Origin: Streptomyces caelestis | GTDB lineage: Bacteria > Actinomycetota > Actinomycetes > Streptomycetales > Streptomycetaceae | Direction: 5' to 3' | Assembly: GCF_014205255.1 (NCBI RefSeq) | Contig: NZ_JACHNE010000001.1 | Span: 6,944,001-7,008,000, forward strand | Length of the DNA: 64,000 nt | Shown here: one piece after another, positions 48,939 through 57,471 of the stretch | How positions within the stretch are numbered: the first letter of the stretch is position 1 | Layout: each line of letters starts with the position of its first letter | Translations under genes and position numbers: made by a program | Notes under the pieces: model-generated | Told to the model about the DNA's origin: nothing | Seen by the model: only the letters and a program-made list of their open reading frames with translations | Databases searched by the model: none

Positions 48939-49355
48939 ATGAGCGCCTCCGCCACCGCGTCCGTGTCCACGCACATCCTGGACACCAGCGCCGGCCGCCC
49001 CGCCGAGGGCGTCGCCGTCCAGCTCTCCGTCCGCAGCGGGCGCGCGGCCAGCTGGCAGGCGCTCGGCGGCTCCGCGACCGACGCGGACGGCCGGTGCAAG
49101 GACCTCCCGGCCCTGCCGGAGGGGACCACCCACGTACGGCTCGACTTCGCCGTCGAGCCGTACTTCGAGAAGAAGTTCGCGCACGACGCGAAAAGCCAAG
49201 CCGATGCGCAGCAGGACGCCCCCGCGAATCGGGACAGCGGTGCCGGTGTGTTCTTCCCGGAGGTGGCGATCACGTTCGCCGTCGTACCGGGCGAGCACTA
49301 CCACGTACCGCTGCTGCTCAACCCGTTCGGCTACTCCGTATACCGAGGGAGCTAG
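48939..49355 (+). CDS. uraH: 5-hydroxyisourate hydrolase (transthyretin-like)
   Basis: This enzyme hydrolyses 5-hydroxyisourate, the uricase product, to OHCU. The 138-residue protein has VSTHILDTSAGRPAEGVAV at the start, a central histidine/arginine pattern and the signature C-terminal tetrapeptide YRGS. It contains an insert of about 15 polar residues (KSQADAQQDAPANRDSG) between strands, longer than in most relatives. It lies seven bases after uraD. Confidence 0.95.
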   Translation: MSASATASVSTHILDTSAGRPAEGVAVQLSVRSGRAASWQALGGSATDADGRCKDLPALPEGTTHVRLDFAVEPYFEKKFAHDAKSQADAQQDAPANRDSGAGVFFPEVAITFAVVPGEHYHVPLLLNPFGYSVYRGS

Positions 49356-49361
49356 CTACTC

Positions 49362-50294
49362 ATGCCCACCATTCTGGGACAGAACCAGTACGGCAAGGCC
49401 GAGAACCGAGTCGTCAAGATCACGCGGGACGGCGCCACCCACCACATCAAGGACCTGAACGTCTCGGTGTCGCTGAGCGGCGACATGGAGGAGGTCCACT
49501 ACTCCGGCTCGAACACCAACGTGCTGCCGACCGACACCACCAAGAACACGGTGTACGCGTTCGCCAAGGAGTACGGCATCGAGTCGGCCGAGCAGTTCGG
49601 CATCCACCTCGCCCGCCACTTCGTCACCAGCCAGGAGCCGATCCACCGGGCCCGGATCCGCATCGAGGAATACGCCTGGGAGCGCATCGAGGCCTCCGGC
49701 GCCGACTCGCAGTCGACCGGCGCCGACGAGGTCAAGCACTCCTTCGTCCGCAAGGGCCAGGAGGTCCGGCTGACCCAGATCACCTACGACGGCTCGTCGT
49801 GGGAGGTGATCTCGGGCCTGAAGGACCTCGTCGTGATGAACTCGACCAACTCCGAGTTCTGGGGCTACGTCAAGGACAAGTACACGACGCTGAAGGAGGC
49901 CCACGACCGCATCCTGGCCACCCAGGTCTCCGGCCGCTGGCGGTTCAACTGGACCGACGACGACCAGCGCATGCCCCACTGGGAGAAGTCCTACGAGCAG
50001 ACCAGGAAGCACATGCTCCAGGCCTTCGCCGAGACGTACTCGCTCTCGCTCCAGCAGACGCTGTACCAGATGGGCGCGCGGATCATCGACAACCGCGGCG
50101 AGATCGACGAGGTCCGCTTCTCCCTCCCGAACAAGCACCACTTCCTGGTCGACCTGGAGCCGTTCGGGCTGAAGAACGACACCGCCGACGGTGCCGTGTA
50201 CTACGCCGCCGACCGCCCCTACGGCCTGATCGAGGCGACGATCCTGCGGGACGGCTGCGAGGCGAGGATCCCCGTGGACCTCACCAACCTCTGA
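49362..50294 (+). CDS. pucL: Urate oxidase (factor-independent uricase)
   Basis: This enzyme oxidises urate to 5-hydroxyisourate with O2, releasing H2O2, without cofactor. The 310-residue T-fold protein contains LGQNQYGKAENRVVKITRDG, the active-site Thr region VLPTDTTKNTVYAFAKE and the second signature HLARHFVTSQEP. It comes six bases after uraH, so the three steps from urate to allantoin are made from one message. The neighbouring catalase that would remove the peroxide is deleted in this genome. Confidence 0.96.
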   Translation: MPTILGQNQYGKAENRVVKITRDGATHHIKDLNVSVSLSGDMEEVHYSGSNTNVLPTDTTKNTVYAFAKEYGIESAEQFGIHLARHFVTSQEPIHRARIRIEEYAWERIEASGADSQSTGADEVKHSFVRKGQEVRLTQITYDGSSWEVISGLKDLVVMNSTNSEFWGYVKDKYTTLKEAHDRILATQVSGRWRFNWTDDDQRMPHWEKSYEQTRKHMLQAFAETYSLSLQQTLYQMGARIIDNRGEIDEVRFSLPNKHHFLVDLEPFGLKNDTADGAVYYAADRPYGLIEATILRDGCEARIPVDLTNL

Positions 50295-50402
50295 CGTTCC
50301 CTCTTTCGGCACCCGTGGCCGGGGAACCCTTCTCCTCGGCCTCGGCACTCAAACCCCCAGGGTCCTGCCGTGCCCCCTCCATCTCAGCGCAAAGGACGAA
50401 CC

Positions 50403-51782
50403 ATGGCAGCAGCCCAGCGCATCGTCATCGAGAACTGTGCCATCGCGACCGTCGACGCCGACGACACCGAGTACGCCTCCGGGCACGTCGTCCTCGCCGG
50501 CAACCGCATCGAGTCGGTCGGCGCGGGCAAGGCCCCCGAGGGCCTGGAGAACGTCGTACGCCGTATCGACGCCTCCGGGCACCTCGTCACCCCCGGACTG
50601 ATCAACACCCACCACCACTTCTACCAGTGGATCACCCGGGGCCTGGCCACGGACCACAACCTCTTCGACTGGCTGGTCGCGCTGTATCCCGTCTGGGCGC
50701 GCATCGACGAGCCGATGGTGCGCGCGGCCGCCCAGGGCTCGCTCGCGATGATGGCCCGCGGCGGCGTCACCACCGCCATGGACCACCACTACGTCTTCCC
50801 GCACGGCTCCGGCGACCTGTCCGGCGCGATCATCGGCGCCGCCCGCGACATGGGCGTCCGCTTCACCCTCGCCCGCGGCTCCATGGACCGCGGCGAGAAG
50901 GACGGCGGCCTGCCCCCGGACTTCGCCGTCGAGACCCTCGACGGGGCACTGGCCGCCACCGAGGAGACCGTCCGGCAGCACCACGACTCCTCCTTCGACG
51001 CCATGACCCAGGTCGCCGTCGCGCCCTGCTCACCCTTCTCCGTCTCCACCGAACTGATGCGGGACGGCGCCCAGTCGGCCCGCCGCCTCGGCGTACGGCT
51101 CCACACCCACGGCTCGGAGACGGTGGAGGAGGAGAAGTTCTGCCACGAACTGTTCGGCATGGGCCCGACCGACTACTTCGAGTCCACCGGCTGGCTCGGC
51201 GAGGACGTGTGGATGGCGCACTGCGTCCACATGAACGACTCCGACATCGCCGCCTTCGCCCGCACGAGGACCGGCGTCGCGCACTGCCCGTCGTCCAACG
51301 CCCGCCTCGCGGCCGGTATCGCCCGCGTCCCCGACATGCTGGCGGCCGGCGTCCCGGTCGGCCTCGGCGTCGACGGCACCGCGTCCAACGAGTCCGGCGA
51401 ACTCCACACCGAGCTGCGCAACGCCCTCCTCATCAACCGCCTCGGCGCGCACAGGGAGGCAGCCCTGAACGCCCGCCAGGCGCTGCGTCTCGGCACGTAC
51501 GGCGGCGCCCAGGTGCTGGGCCGGGCGGCGGAGACCGGCTCCCTGGAGCCGGGCAAGCTCGCCGACCTCGTGCTGTGGAAGCTGGACACGCTCGCCCACG
51601 CCTCCATCGCCGACCCGGTGACCGCCCTGGTCTTCGGCGCGGCGGCCCCGGTCACCGCCTCCTTCGTGGACGGCCGGCAGATCGTCGAGGACGGGCGGCT
51701 GCTCACGGCCGACGAGGACGCCATCGCCCGCTCCACGCGGGACGAGGCCCGGCGGCTGGCGAGGATCGCCGCGCAGGGCTGA
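50403..51782 (+). CDS. 8-oxoguanine/guanine deaminase-type amidohydrolase
   Basis: This is a metal-dependent amidohydrolase of the AtzA/TrzN/8-oxoguanine deaminase group, 459 residues. Metal and catalytic residues are seen in GLINTHHHFYQW, RLHTHGSETVEEE, MAHCVHMND and GLGVDGTASNE. Family members that sit in purine operons deaminate 8-oxoguanine to urate, which would feed the uricase directly; guanine deaminase is the alternative. AAAGGA precedes the ATG. It is 108 bp after the uricase gene and followed by two strong hairpins. Confidence 0.9.
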   Translation: MAAAQRIVIENCAIATVDADDTEYASGHVVLAGNRIESVGAGKAPEGLENVVRRIDASGHLVTPGLINTHHHFYQWITRGLATDHNLFDWLVALYPVWARIDEPMVRAAAQGSLAMMARGGVTTAMDHHYVFPHGSGDLSGAIIGAARDMGVRFTLARGSMDRGEKDGGLPPDFAVETLDGALAATEETVRQHHDSSFDAMTQVAVAPCSPFSVSTELMRDGAQSARRLGVRLHTHGSETVEEEKFCHELFGMGPTDYFESTGWLGEDVWMAHCVHMNDSDIAAFARTRTGVAHCPSSNARLAAGIARVPDMLAAGVPVGLGVDGTASNESGELHTELRNALLINRLGAHREAALNARQALRLGTYGGAQVLGRAAETGSLEPGKLADLVLWKLDTLAHASIADPVTALVFGAAAPVTASFVDGRQIVEDGRLLTADEDAIARSTRDEARRLARIAAQG

Positions 51783-51796
51783 ACACCCGGATGACT

Positions 51797-51824
51797 CCGG
51801 CCGGGAGGGACGGCTCCCGGCCGG
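51797..51824 (+). terminator. Hairpin terminator after the deaminase gene
   Basis: CCGGCCGGGAG and its exact complement flank a 6-nt loop, 14 bp past the stop. A second strong hairpin (TCCGGGGCGC...GCGCCCCGGA, 51861-51892) follows. Together they separate the urate operon from the permease gene. Confidence 0.8.
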
Positions 51825-52003
51825 TGGCCGCGGACCCGAGCGGGGTCCACGGCGGTCGTCTCCGGGGCGCGCGTGTACGCGTGCGCCCCGGAACGGCCAC
51901 CCCGTCCACGCATGTCCGGTCCCGCACGACCACTCGCACCACCTCCCTGACACCCACGGCAGCCATATGGCGCAGCCGTGTAACCGACCGGAGGGAAGCC
52001 GCC

Positions 52004-53392
52004 GTGGCCGACCACCCCGTTGACGAAAAACTCCCCGCGCCCAAGATGGCGACGACCGGCCTCCAGCATGTGGCCGCCATGTACGCGGGAGTCGTCGCCC
52101 CACCTCTGATCGTCGGCGCGGCCATCGGCCTGACCGCCACCGACCTGACCTTCCTCACGGGCGCCTGCCTGTTCACAGCGGGCCTCGCCACGCTCCTCCA
52201 GACCCTCGGGATCTGGAAGATCGGCGCCCGGCTGCCGTTCGTCAACGGCGTCACCTTCGCCGGTGTCGCCCCGATGACCGCGATCGTCGCCTCCACCGAG
52301 GACAAGTCCGACGCCCTGCCGATCATCTTCGGCGCGGTCATCGTCGCCGGACTCCTCGGCTTCATAGCCGCCCCCGTCTTCTGCAAGGCGGTCCGCTTCT
52401 TCCCGCCGGTGGTGACGGGCACCGTCATCACCCTGATCGGCATCTCCCTGCTCCCGGTCGCCTTCGGCTGGGCGCAGGGCCCGAACCCGGCGGCGCACGA
52501 CTACGGTTCGGCCACCAACCTCGGGCTGGCCGCCGGCACTCTCGTCATCGTCCTGCTGCTGCGGCGCTTCACCCGGGGCTTCGTCAAACAGATCGCGGTG
52601 CTGCTCGGTCTGGTCGCGGGCACGCTGATCGCGATCCCGTTCGGTGCCACGGACTTCGGCCCGGTCGCGGACGCGGCGGTCATCGGCTTCCCGACCCCGT
52701 TCCACTTCGGTGCCCCGCAGTTCCAGCTCGCCGCGATCCTCTCCCTGTGCGTGGTGATGGTGGTGTCGATGACCGAGTCGACCGCCGACATGCTGGCGCT
52801 GGGTGAGATCGTCGACCGCCCGGCCGACGAGAAGACCATCGCGGCCGGCCTGCGCGCCGACACCCTCGGCTCGGCGATCAGCCCGCTGTTCAACGGCTTC
52901 ATGTGCAGCGCCTTCGCGCAGAACATCGGCCTGGTGGCGATGACGAAGATCCGCAGCCGCTATGTCGTCGCGGTCGGCGGCGGATTCCTGGTGCTGATGG
53001 GCCTGTGCCCGATGGCCGCCTCGCTGATCGCCGTCGTACCGCGCCCGGTGCTCGGCGGGGCGGGCGTGGTCCTGTTCGGCTCGGTCGCGGCCAGCGGCAT
53101 CCAGACCCTGGTCCGGGCCGGCCTGGACAAGGACAACAACGTCCTGATCGTGGCCGTCTCCCTGGCCGTCGGCATCATCCCGATCACGGCGCCGGAGTTC
53201 TACCACGCCTTCCCGGAGACGGCGCGGATCGTCCTGGACTCGGGCATCTCGACGGGCTGCGTGGCGGCGGTCCTGCTGAACCTGGTCTTCAACCATCTGG
53301 GCCCGCGCGACCGGGACGCCCACGACGTGACCCACCCGATGGAGGCGGGCGAGGAGATCACGGGCGTCACCCGGACCCCGGCAGCACCGTGA
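52004..53392 (+). CDS. NCS2-family purine (xanthine/uric acid) permease
   Basis: This is a proton-coupled nucleobase transporter of 462 residues with about 12-14 membrane segments. NCS2 hallmarks are QHVAAMYAGVVAPPLIVG near residue 25, ARLPFVNGVTFAGVAPM, and MTESTADMLALGEIVDRP, the purine-specificity motif, plus GGAGVVLFGSVAASGI. The GTG at 52004 has GGAGGG eight bases upstream. Placement beside the urate genes implies urate, xanthine or hypoxanthine uptake. Confidence 0.92.
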   Translation: MADHPVDEKLPAPKMATTGLQHVAAMYAGVVAPPLIVGAAIGLTATDLTFLTGACLFTAGLATLLQTLGIWKIGARLPFVNGVTFAGVAPMTAIVASTEDKSDALPIIFGAVIVAGLLGFIAAPVFCKAVRFFPPVVTGTVITLIGISLLPVAFGWAQGPNPAAHDYGSATNLGLAAGTLVIVLLLRRFTRGFVKQIAVLLGLVAGTLIAIPFGATDFGPVADAAVIGFPTPFHFGAPQFQLAAILSLCVVMVVSMTESTADMLALGEIVDRPADEKTIAAGLRADTLGSAISPLFNGFMCSAFAQNIGLVAMTKIRSRYVVAVGGGFLVLMGLCPMAASLIAVVPRPVLGGAGVVLFGSVAASGIQTLVRAGLDKDNNVLIVAVSLAVGIIPITAPEFYHAFPETARIVLDSGISTGCVAAVLLNLVFNHLGPRDRDAHDVTHPMEAGEEITGVTRTPAAP

Positions 53393-53394
53393 GA

Positions 53395-53715
53395 TCGGCG
53401 GCTGCGTGACGACCAGCGGCTGCCTCTGCACCCGGGTCGGGTCGAGGGGCGCCGGGGACACCCGGGTTTCGTCGAGGGCCGTCGGGGAGGGGACCGTGAC
53501 CTCCGGCCCCATGACGTCCCGCCAGACGGCCGGACCCGCGCCCGCGTCGGCGTCCGCGCCCAGCCGCTGCCGGCACCACGCGATGATCTCCGCCAGGCCG
53601 GCCCGCTCCTCCGGGACGGCGGCCGGACACCGGGCCATCAGCGGACGGAGCTGCTCGGGCAGCGCGGGCAGGTCGGGTTCGTCGTGCACGATCCGGTACA
53701 GCACGCGACCGCCGG
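53395..53715 (-). pseudogene. Inverted fragment of a Ser/Thr kinase (C-lobe and linker)
   Basis: The minus strand reads GPGGRVLYRIVHDEPDLPAL, ELRPLMARC, AEIIAWCRQ and then a linker with VTVPSPTALDETRVSPAPLD, the end of a PknB-type kinase lobe and its following linker. No upstream kinase core (P-loop, HRD, DFG) exists. The fragment points opposite to the kinase-type C-terminal domain that follows on the plus strand. Confidence 0.5.
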
Positions 53716-53719
53716 GGCC

Positions 53720-54319
53720 GGACGAGAGACGGGCGCGAAGACGGCGCACAGCCCTGATCACGGCCACGGCCGTGGCGGCGGGGGTGCTGGTGCTGACCGG
53801 CCTGGCCTGGACGGTCGCGGACGCGGGGAACAGATTCCGCGACTGGGTGGCGGGCGCACCGTCGACGCCCGGCCCCGGAAGTCCGCGCAGGAGTCGTCGA
53901 CGGGATCGCCGTCGGCATCCGTCCCGGCCGCGTCCAGGTCACCGCAGGTCATCACGCAGGCCCCCCTGCTGCTGAACGCGGAGAGTTCGCTGAGCTTCGA
54001 GAAGCCGCTCCGGCGCGACGACCGCAAGGGAGACATCCGCTTCGACTGCGAGAGCACGAGCTGTGCGCTGGAGAGTGACACCAGCGTCTTCGTCCAGATG
54101 TTCACCGACGAGGCAGTTTCCCTCGACGAGTGCCGGTTCCTGCTCGGCGGTGCCGAACGCCACCGCTGGCCGCTGGCCTCGGTAGCGGCCGGCAGTCAGA
54201 TCTGCGTCAAGCACCCCTCCGGCGACATCGCCCTGCTCGTGGTCCAGACGAAGTCGACCGCACTGCCGGAGCTCGCCTTCCTCATGGTGGACATGACCGT
54301 CTGGAAGAAGGCGGTCTAG
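53720..54319 (+). pseudogene. C-terminal half of a membrane Ser/Thr kinase, frameshifted
   Basis: The plus strand reads RRRRTALITATAVAAGVLVL, a basic stop-transfer plus membrane helix, then WTVADAGNRFRDWVAG. After a one-base shift near 53880 it continues ESSTGSPSASVPAASRSPQV, a Ser/Pro-rich linker and an extracellular domain (CESTSCALESDTSVFVQMF ... ELAFLMVDMTVWKKAV). This is the usual tail of streptomycete receptor kinases, without the kinase domain or a start codon. The last four bases overlap the convergent thioesterase gene. Confidence 0.55.
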
Positions 54320-54738
54320 AGTCCGAACAGGCCCGGGTCCGACGCCAGCTTCCTCAAGTGCTCCTGGGGGTCCGCGACCAGCTTGCGGGCCTTCAGGTCC
54401 AGCAGGCCGCTGACCGCCGTGATCTCGGCCGCCACCGTGCCGTCGGTCTTGCGGACCGTCTGCTCGATGCGGAAGGTCCTGCCCTCGCCCCAGGCGAACG
54501 CGCAGGTCACCTCGACCTCGTCGCCCGCGAGCAGTTCCCGCTTGTAGCGGATGGTCGTCTCCAGGGCGACCGGGCCCACGCCGCTGGCTATGAGGGCGGC
54601 CTGACTGATGCCCGCGGCCTGCAGTAACGACCACCGGGCGTGTTCCGCGTAGTTCACGTACACGCTCTGGTTCAGGTGACCCTGCACGTCGGTCTCGTAA
54701 CCGCGGACGGTCACCGGGACGGAAAACGGCTCGCTCAT
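54316..54738 (-). CDS. Acyl-CoA thioesterase (4-hydroxybenzoyl-CoA thioesterase fold)
   Basis: The 140-residue hot-dog-fold protein contains VRGYETDVQGHLNQSVYVNY, the 4HBT active-site loop with the catalytic Asp, and ETTIRYKRELLAGDEVEV. It should hydrolyse an acyl-CoA in the cytoplasm; the chain length is not predictable. AGGGAAG precedes the ATG at 54738. The upstream gene is separated by about 60 bp and unrelated. Confidence 0.88.
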   Translation of the reverse strand: MSEPFSVPVTVRGYETDVQGHLNQSVYVNYAEHARWSLLQAAGISQAALIASGVGPVALETTIRYKRELLAGDEVEVTCAFAWGEGRTFRIEQTVRKTDGTVAAEITAVSGLLDLKARKLVADPQEHLRKLASDPGLFGL

Positions 54739-54800
54739 GGACTTCCCTTCTGGCACCGGACACTCGTGGCGTGCGCAACGATGCCCTGATCTTGGCATGC

Positions 54801-55433
54801 TCATCGCGCCCGGCGCGGTGAGGCCAGGAGATAGCGGGTTCCGGTGCGTGGCTCGCGGTGCTCGCTCGCCTGCCAGCCTGCCCCTTCCAGGGTGGCCGCG
54901 CAGGCCCGCAGCGCCTCGCCGTCCGGCTCGTACACGGCGACGGCCTCCGGCTGCGGGGTCTCCCGCACCCGGTAGCCCCCGTCGTCCTGCCCGGCCGGGC
55001 GGTGTCCGGCCGCCTCCAGCGCGAGTGCGGCGGCTTGCACGAGATGCGTGCGCTCCCAGCCGCACGGCCGCTCCACCGCACCGTCCGGGTTGGTCATCCG
55101 GCGCAGCTCCAGCAGTCCCTGCCAGGCGCTGTGCACCTCACGGCGCCGGGCGGGCCCGGTCTCCGGCGCCCCCTCCTCGCCGCCGACGCGGGCGGCGAAC
55201 ACACCGGCGGTGGCGGGGGCCTCGGCGGCGGGCACGGGGACCTGGGTGACGCCCTGCCGTACCCGGTGGCCCTCCGGCGTCAGAAAGTGATCGTGCGGCG
55301 GCCGGGGGTGCCGGAAGGCGAGCCCCCGCTTCACCAGCGCCGCGAGCTGTGCCTCCGTACCCCGCAGCCGGCCGGTCACCGGGTCGGCGGCGTCGATGAC
55401 CCGCCGCTGCGCGGCGGTCGGCGGTCGGGTCAC
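54801..55433 (-). CDS. Hypothetical protein, 210 aa
   Basis: The protein starts VTRPPTAAQRRVIDAADPVT and has GTEAQLAALVKRGLAFRHP, then a second half with RTHLVQAAALALEAAGHRP and AVAVYEPDGEALRACAATLE. The first part looks like a winged-helix-like fold and the second like a small alpha/beta domain. The protein has streptomycete codon bias and a GGAG-type site before the GTG. I do not recognise the family. No membrane segments are seen. Confidence 0.6.
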   Translation of the reverse strand: MTRPPTAAQRRVIDAADPVTGRLRGTEAQLAALVKRGLAFRHPRPPHDHFLTPEGHRVRQGVTQVPVPAAEAPATAGVFAARVGGEEGAPETGPARRREVHSAWQGLLELRRMTNPDGAVERPCGWERTHLVQAAALALEAAGHRPAGQDDGGYRVRETPQPEAVAVYEPDGEALRACAATLEGAGWQASEHREPRTGTRYLLASPRRAR

Positions 55434-55513
55434 GGCGCGCTCCTCTCCGGCACAGGCCACGGGGCACTCGCCCCACCTGCTCGAAGGCTACGACCTGCCA
55501 CTGACAATCGCGC

Positions 55514-56722
55514 CTACTGCCGGTACCCGCCGAGGAACCGCCCGATCCGCCCGATCGCCGCCTCCAGGTCGTCCGCGTGCGGCAGGGTCAGGATGCGGAA
55601 GTGATCCGGGGCCGGCCAGTTGAAGCCCGTGCCCTGCACCACCTGGATCTTCTCCCGCAGCAGCAGGTCCAGGACGAACTTCTCGTCGTCGTGGATCCTG
55701 TGCACCTTGGGGTCGAGACGCGGGAACGCGTACAACGCCCCCTTCGGCTTCACGCACGTCACGCCGGGGATCTCGTTGAGCTTCTGCCAGGCCACGTCGC
55801 GCTGTTCGCGCAGGCGGCCGCCCGGCAGGGTGAGGTCGCGGATGGACTGCCGGCCGCCGAGCGCGGCCTGGATGGCGTACTGGGCGGGCGCGTTGGCGCA
55901 CAGCCGCATGGAGGCCAGCATCGTGAGGCCCTCCAGGTAGTCCTTCGCGTGCTGCCTCGGACCCGTGACCACCAGCCAGCCGGAGCGGAAGCCCGCCACG
56001 CGGTACGTCTTCGACAGGCCGCAGAAGGTGAGCACCACCAGGTCGGGGGCGAGCGCGGCGGCCGAGTGGTGCACGGCGTCGTCGTAGAGGATCTGGTCGT
56101 AGATCTCGTCGGCGAACACCATCAGGCCGTGCCGCCGGGCGAGGTCGAGGATGCCCTCGACGATCTCCTTCGGGTAGACGGCGCCGGTGGGGTTGTTGGG
56201 GTTGATGATGACCACGGCCTTCGTGCGGTCCGTGATCTTCGAGGCCATGTCGTCCAGGTCCGGGTACCAGTCGGCCTGCTCGTCGCAGAGGTAGTGGACC
56301 GCCTTGCCGCCCGCGAGGGTCGTCACGGCCGTCCAGAGGGGGAAGTCCGGGGCGGGGATGAGGATCTCGTCGCCGTCCTCGATCAGTGCCTGGACCGCCA
56401 TCGACACCAGTTCGGACACGCCGTTGCCGAGGAAGACGTCGTCGACACCGACCTCCAGGCCCAGTGTCTGGTAGCGCTGGGCGACCGCGCGGCGGGCGGG
56501 GAGGATGCCGCGCGAGTCGGTGTAGCCGTGCGCCTGCGGCAGCATCCGGATCATGTCCTGGAGGATCTCCTCCGGCGCCTCGAACCCGAAGAGCGCGGGG
56601 TTGCCGGTGTTCAGGCGCAGCACGCTGTGACCGGCCTCCTCCAGCGCGTTGGCGTGCTCTATCACCGGGCCGCGGATCTCGTAACAGACCTCGCTCAGCT
56701 TGCTCGACTGCCGGAACTCCAT
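55514..56722 (-). CDS. alaA: Alanine aminotransferase-type PLP enzyme
   Basis: This is a fold-type I aminotransferase, 402 residues, closely like E. coli AlaA: start MEFRQSSKLSEVCYEIRGPV, GNPALFGFEAPEEILQDM, NPNNPTGAVYPKEIVEG (the Asn and Pro of the PLP pocket), the Schiff-base Lys in CGLSKTYRVAGFRSGW and FRILTLPHADDL with the carboxylate-binding Arg. It should convert pyruvate and glutamate to alanine. It is divergent from an HxlR regulator with two operator-like dyads between them. Confidence 0.88.
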   Translation of the reverse strand: MEFRQSSKLSEVCYEIRGPVIEHANALEEAGHSVLRLNTGNPALFGFEAPEEILQDMIRMLPQAHGYTDSRGILPARRAVAQRYQTLGLEVGVDDVFLGNGVSELVSMAVQALIEDGDEILIPAPDFPLWTAVTTLAGGKAVHYLCDEQADWYPDLDDMASKITDRTKAVVIINPNNPTGAVYPKEIVEGILDLARRHGLMVFADEIYDQILYDDAVHHSAAALAPDLVVLTFCGLSKTYRVAGFRSGWLVVTGPRQHAKDYLEGLTMLASMRLCANAPAQYAIQAALGGRQSIRDLTLPGGRLREQRDVAWQKLNEIPGVTCVKPKGALYAFPRLDPKVHRIHDDEKFVLDLLLREKIQVVQGTGFNWPAPDHFRILTLPHADDLEAAIGRIGRFLGGYRQ

Positions 56723-56750
56723 GCGCGCTTCCCCTCGCCGACTTGTGTTG

Positions 56751-56800
56751 CTTGGTTTTACCAAGTAGCAGCTTGGAAAGTCCAACAACTTGTCTAGACT
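56751..56800 (+). promoter_or_regulatory. Paired HxlR operators and leaderless promoter
   Basis: CTTGGTTTTACCAAG (56751-56765) and TTGGAAAGTCCAA (56773-56785) are two dyads with centres 21 bp apart, two helical turns. TTGGAA (56773-56778), 16 bp and TAGACT (56795-56800) make a promoter whose start would coincide with the ATG at 56808. Confidence 0.6.
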
Positions 56801-56807
56801 GCGTCGC

Positions 56808-57434
56808 ATGCCACCTCGCCGAAGCTACGACCAGTACTGTTCCGCCGCCCGCGCCCTCGACGTCGTCGGCGACCGCTGGACCCTGCTGATCGTCCGGGAG
56901 CTCCTCGCCGGTCCCCGCCGCTACACCGACCTGCACGCGGACCTGCCCGGCGTCAGCACGGACGTACTCGCCTCCCGGCTCAGGGACATGGAGCGCGACG
57001 GCCTCGCCACCCGCCGCCGGCTGCCCCCGCCCGGCGCGGCCTCTGTGTACGAACTCACCGGCCGAGGACGGGAGTTGCTGCCCGTGCTCCAGGCGCTGGG
57101 GGAGTGGGGGCAGGCGGAACTCGGGGAGCGGCGGCCGACGGACGCGGTGCGGGCGCACTGGTTCGCCCTGCCGCTGCTGCGCCTGCTGGACGGGGAGGGG
57201 CTCGTCGAAGTCCGCCTGGAGGAAGGGCTGTTCCACCTGCACGCCGGTGCCGAGGAGGGGCTCGTGTACGGCGACGGGCCCGCCCCCGGGGAGCCGGACG
57301 CCCGGCTGGTCCTGGACACCGGCACGTGTACGGCGCTCAGCCGGGGGGAACTGAGCCTGGCCCGGGCCGTGCGGGAGGGCCGGGTGGAGGTGAGCGGCGA
57401 GGGCACGCTCGCCAAGGCACTGCGCGAGGCGTGA
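56808..57434 (+). CDS. HxlR-family transcriptional regulator with extra C-terminal domain
   Basis: The N-terminal 100 residues are a typical HxlR winged helix (YCSAARALDVVGDRWTLLIV, DLHADLPGVSTDVLASRL). Residues 110-208 add a C-terminal domain (VRAHWFALPLLRLLDGEG, ARAVREGRVEVSGEGT), found in longer actinobacterial HxlR proteins and related to SCP2-type lipid-binding folds. No Shine-Dalgarno is present and the promoter fits a leaderless transcript. It is divergent from the aminotransferase and two dyads lie between them, so autoregulation and control of alaA are likely. Confidence 0.88.
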   Translation: MPPRRSYDQYCSAARALDVVGDRWTLLIVRELLAGPRRYTDLHADLPGVSTDVLASRLRDMERDGLATRRRLPPPGAASVYELTGRGRELLPVLQALGEWGQAELGERRPTDAVRAHWFALPLLRLLDGEGLVEVRLEEGLFHLHAGAEEGLVYGDGPAPGEPDARLVLDTGTCTALSRGELSLARAVREGRVEVSGEGTLAKALREA

Positions 57435-57435
57435 A

Positions 57436-57462
57436 AGAAGGCCCGCGATCAGCGGGCCTTCT
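57436..57462. terminator. Bidirectional hairpin terminator
   Basis: AGAAGGCCCGC and its exact complement around GATCA lie directly between the convergent HxlR and secreted-protein genes, 2 and 10 bp from their stops. Confidence 0.85.
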
Positions 57463-57471
57463 GAAACACGG

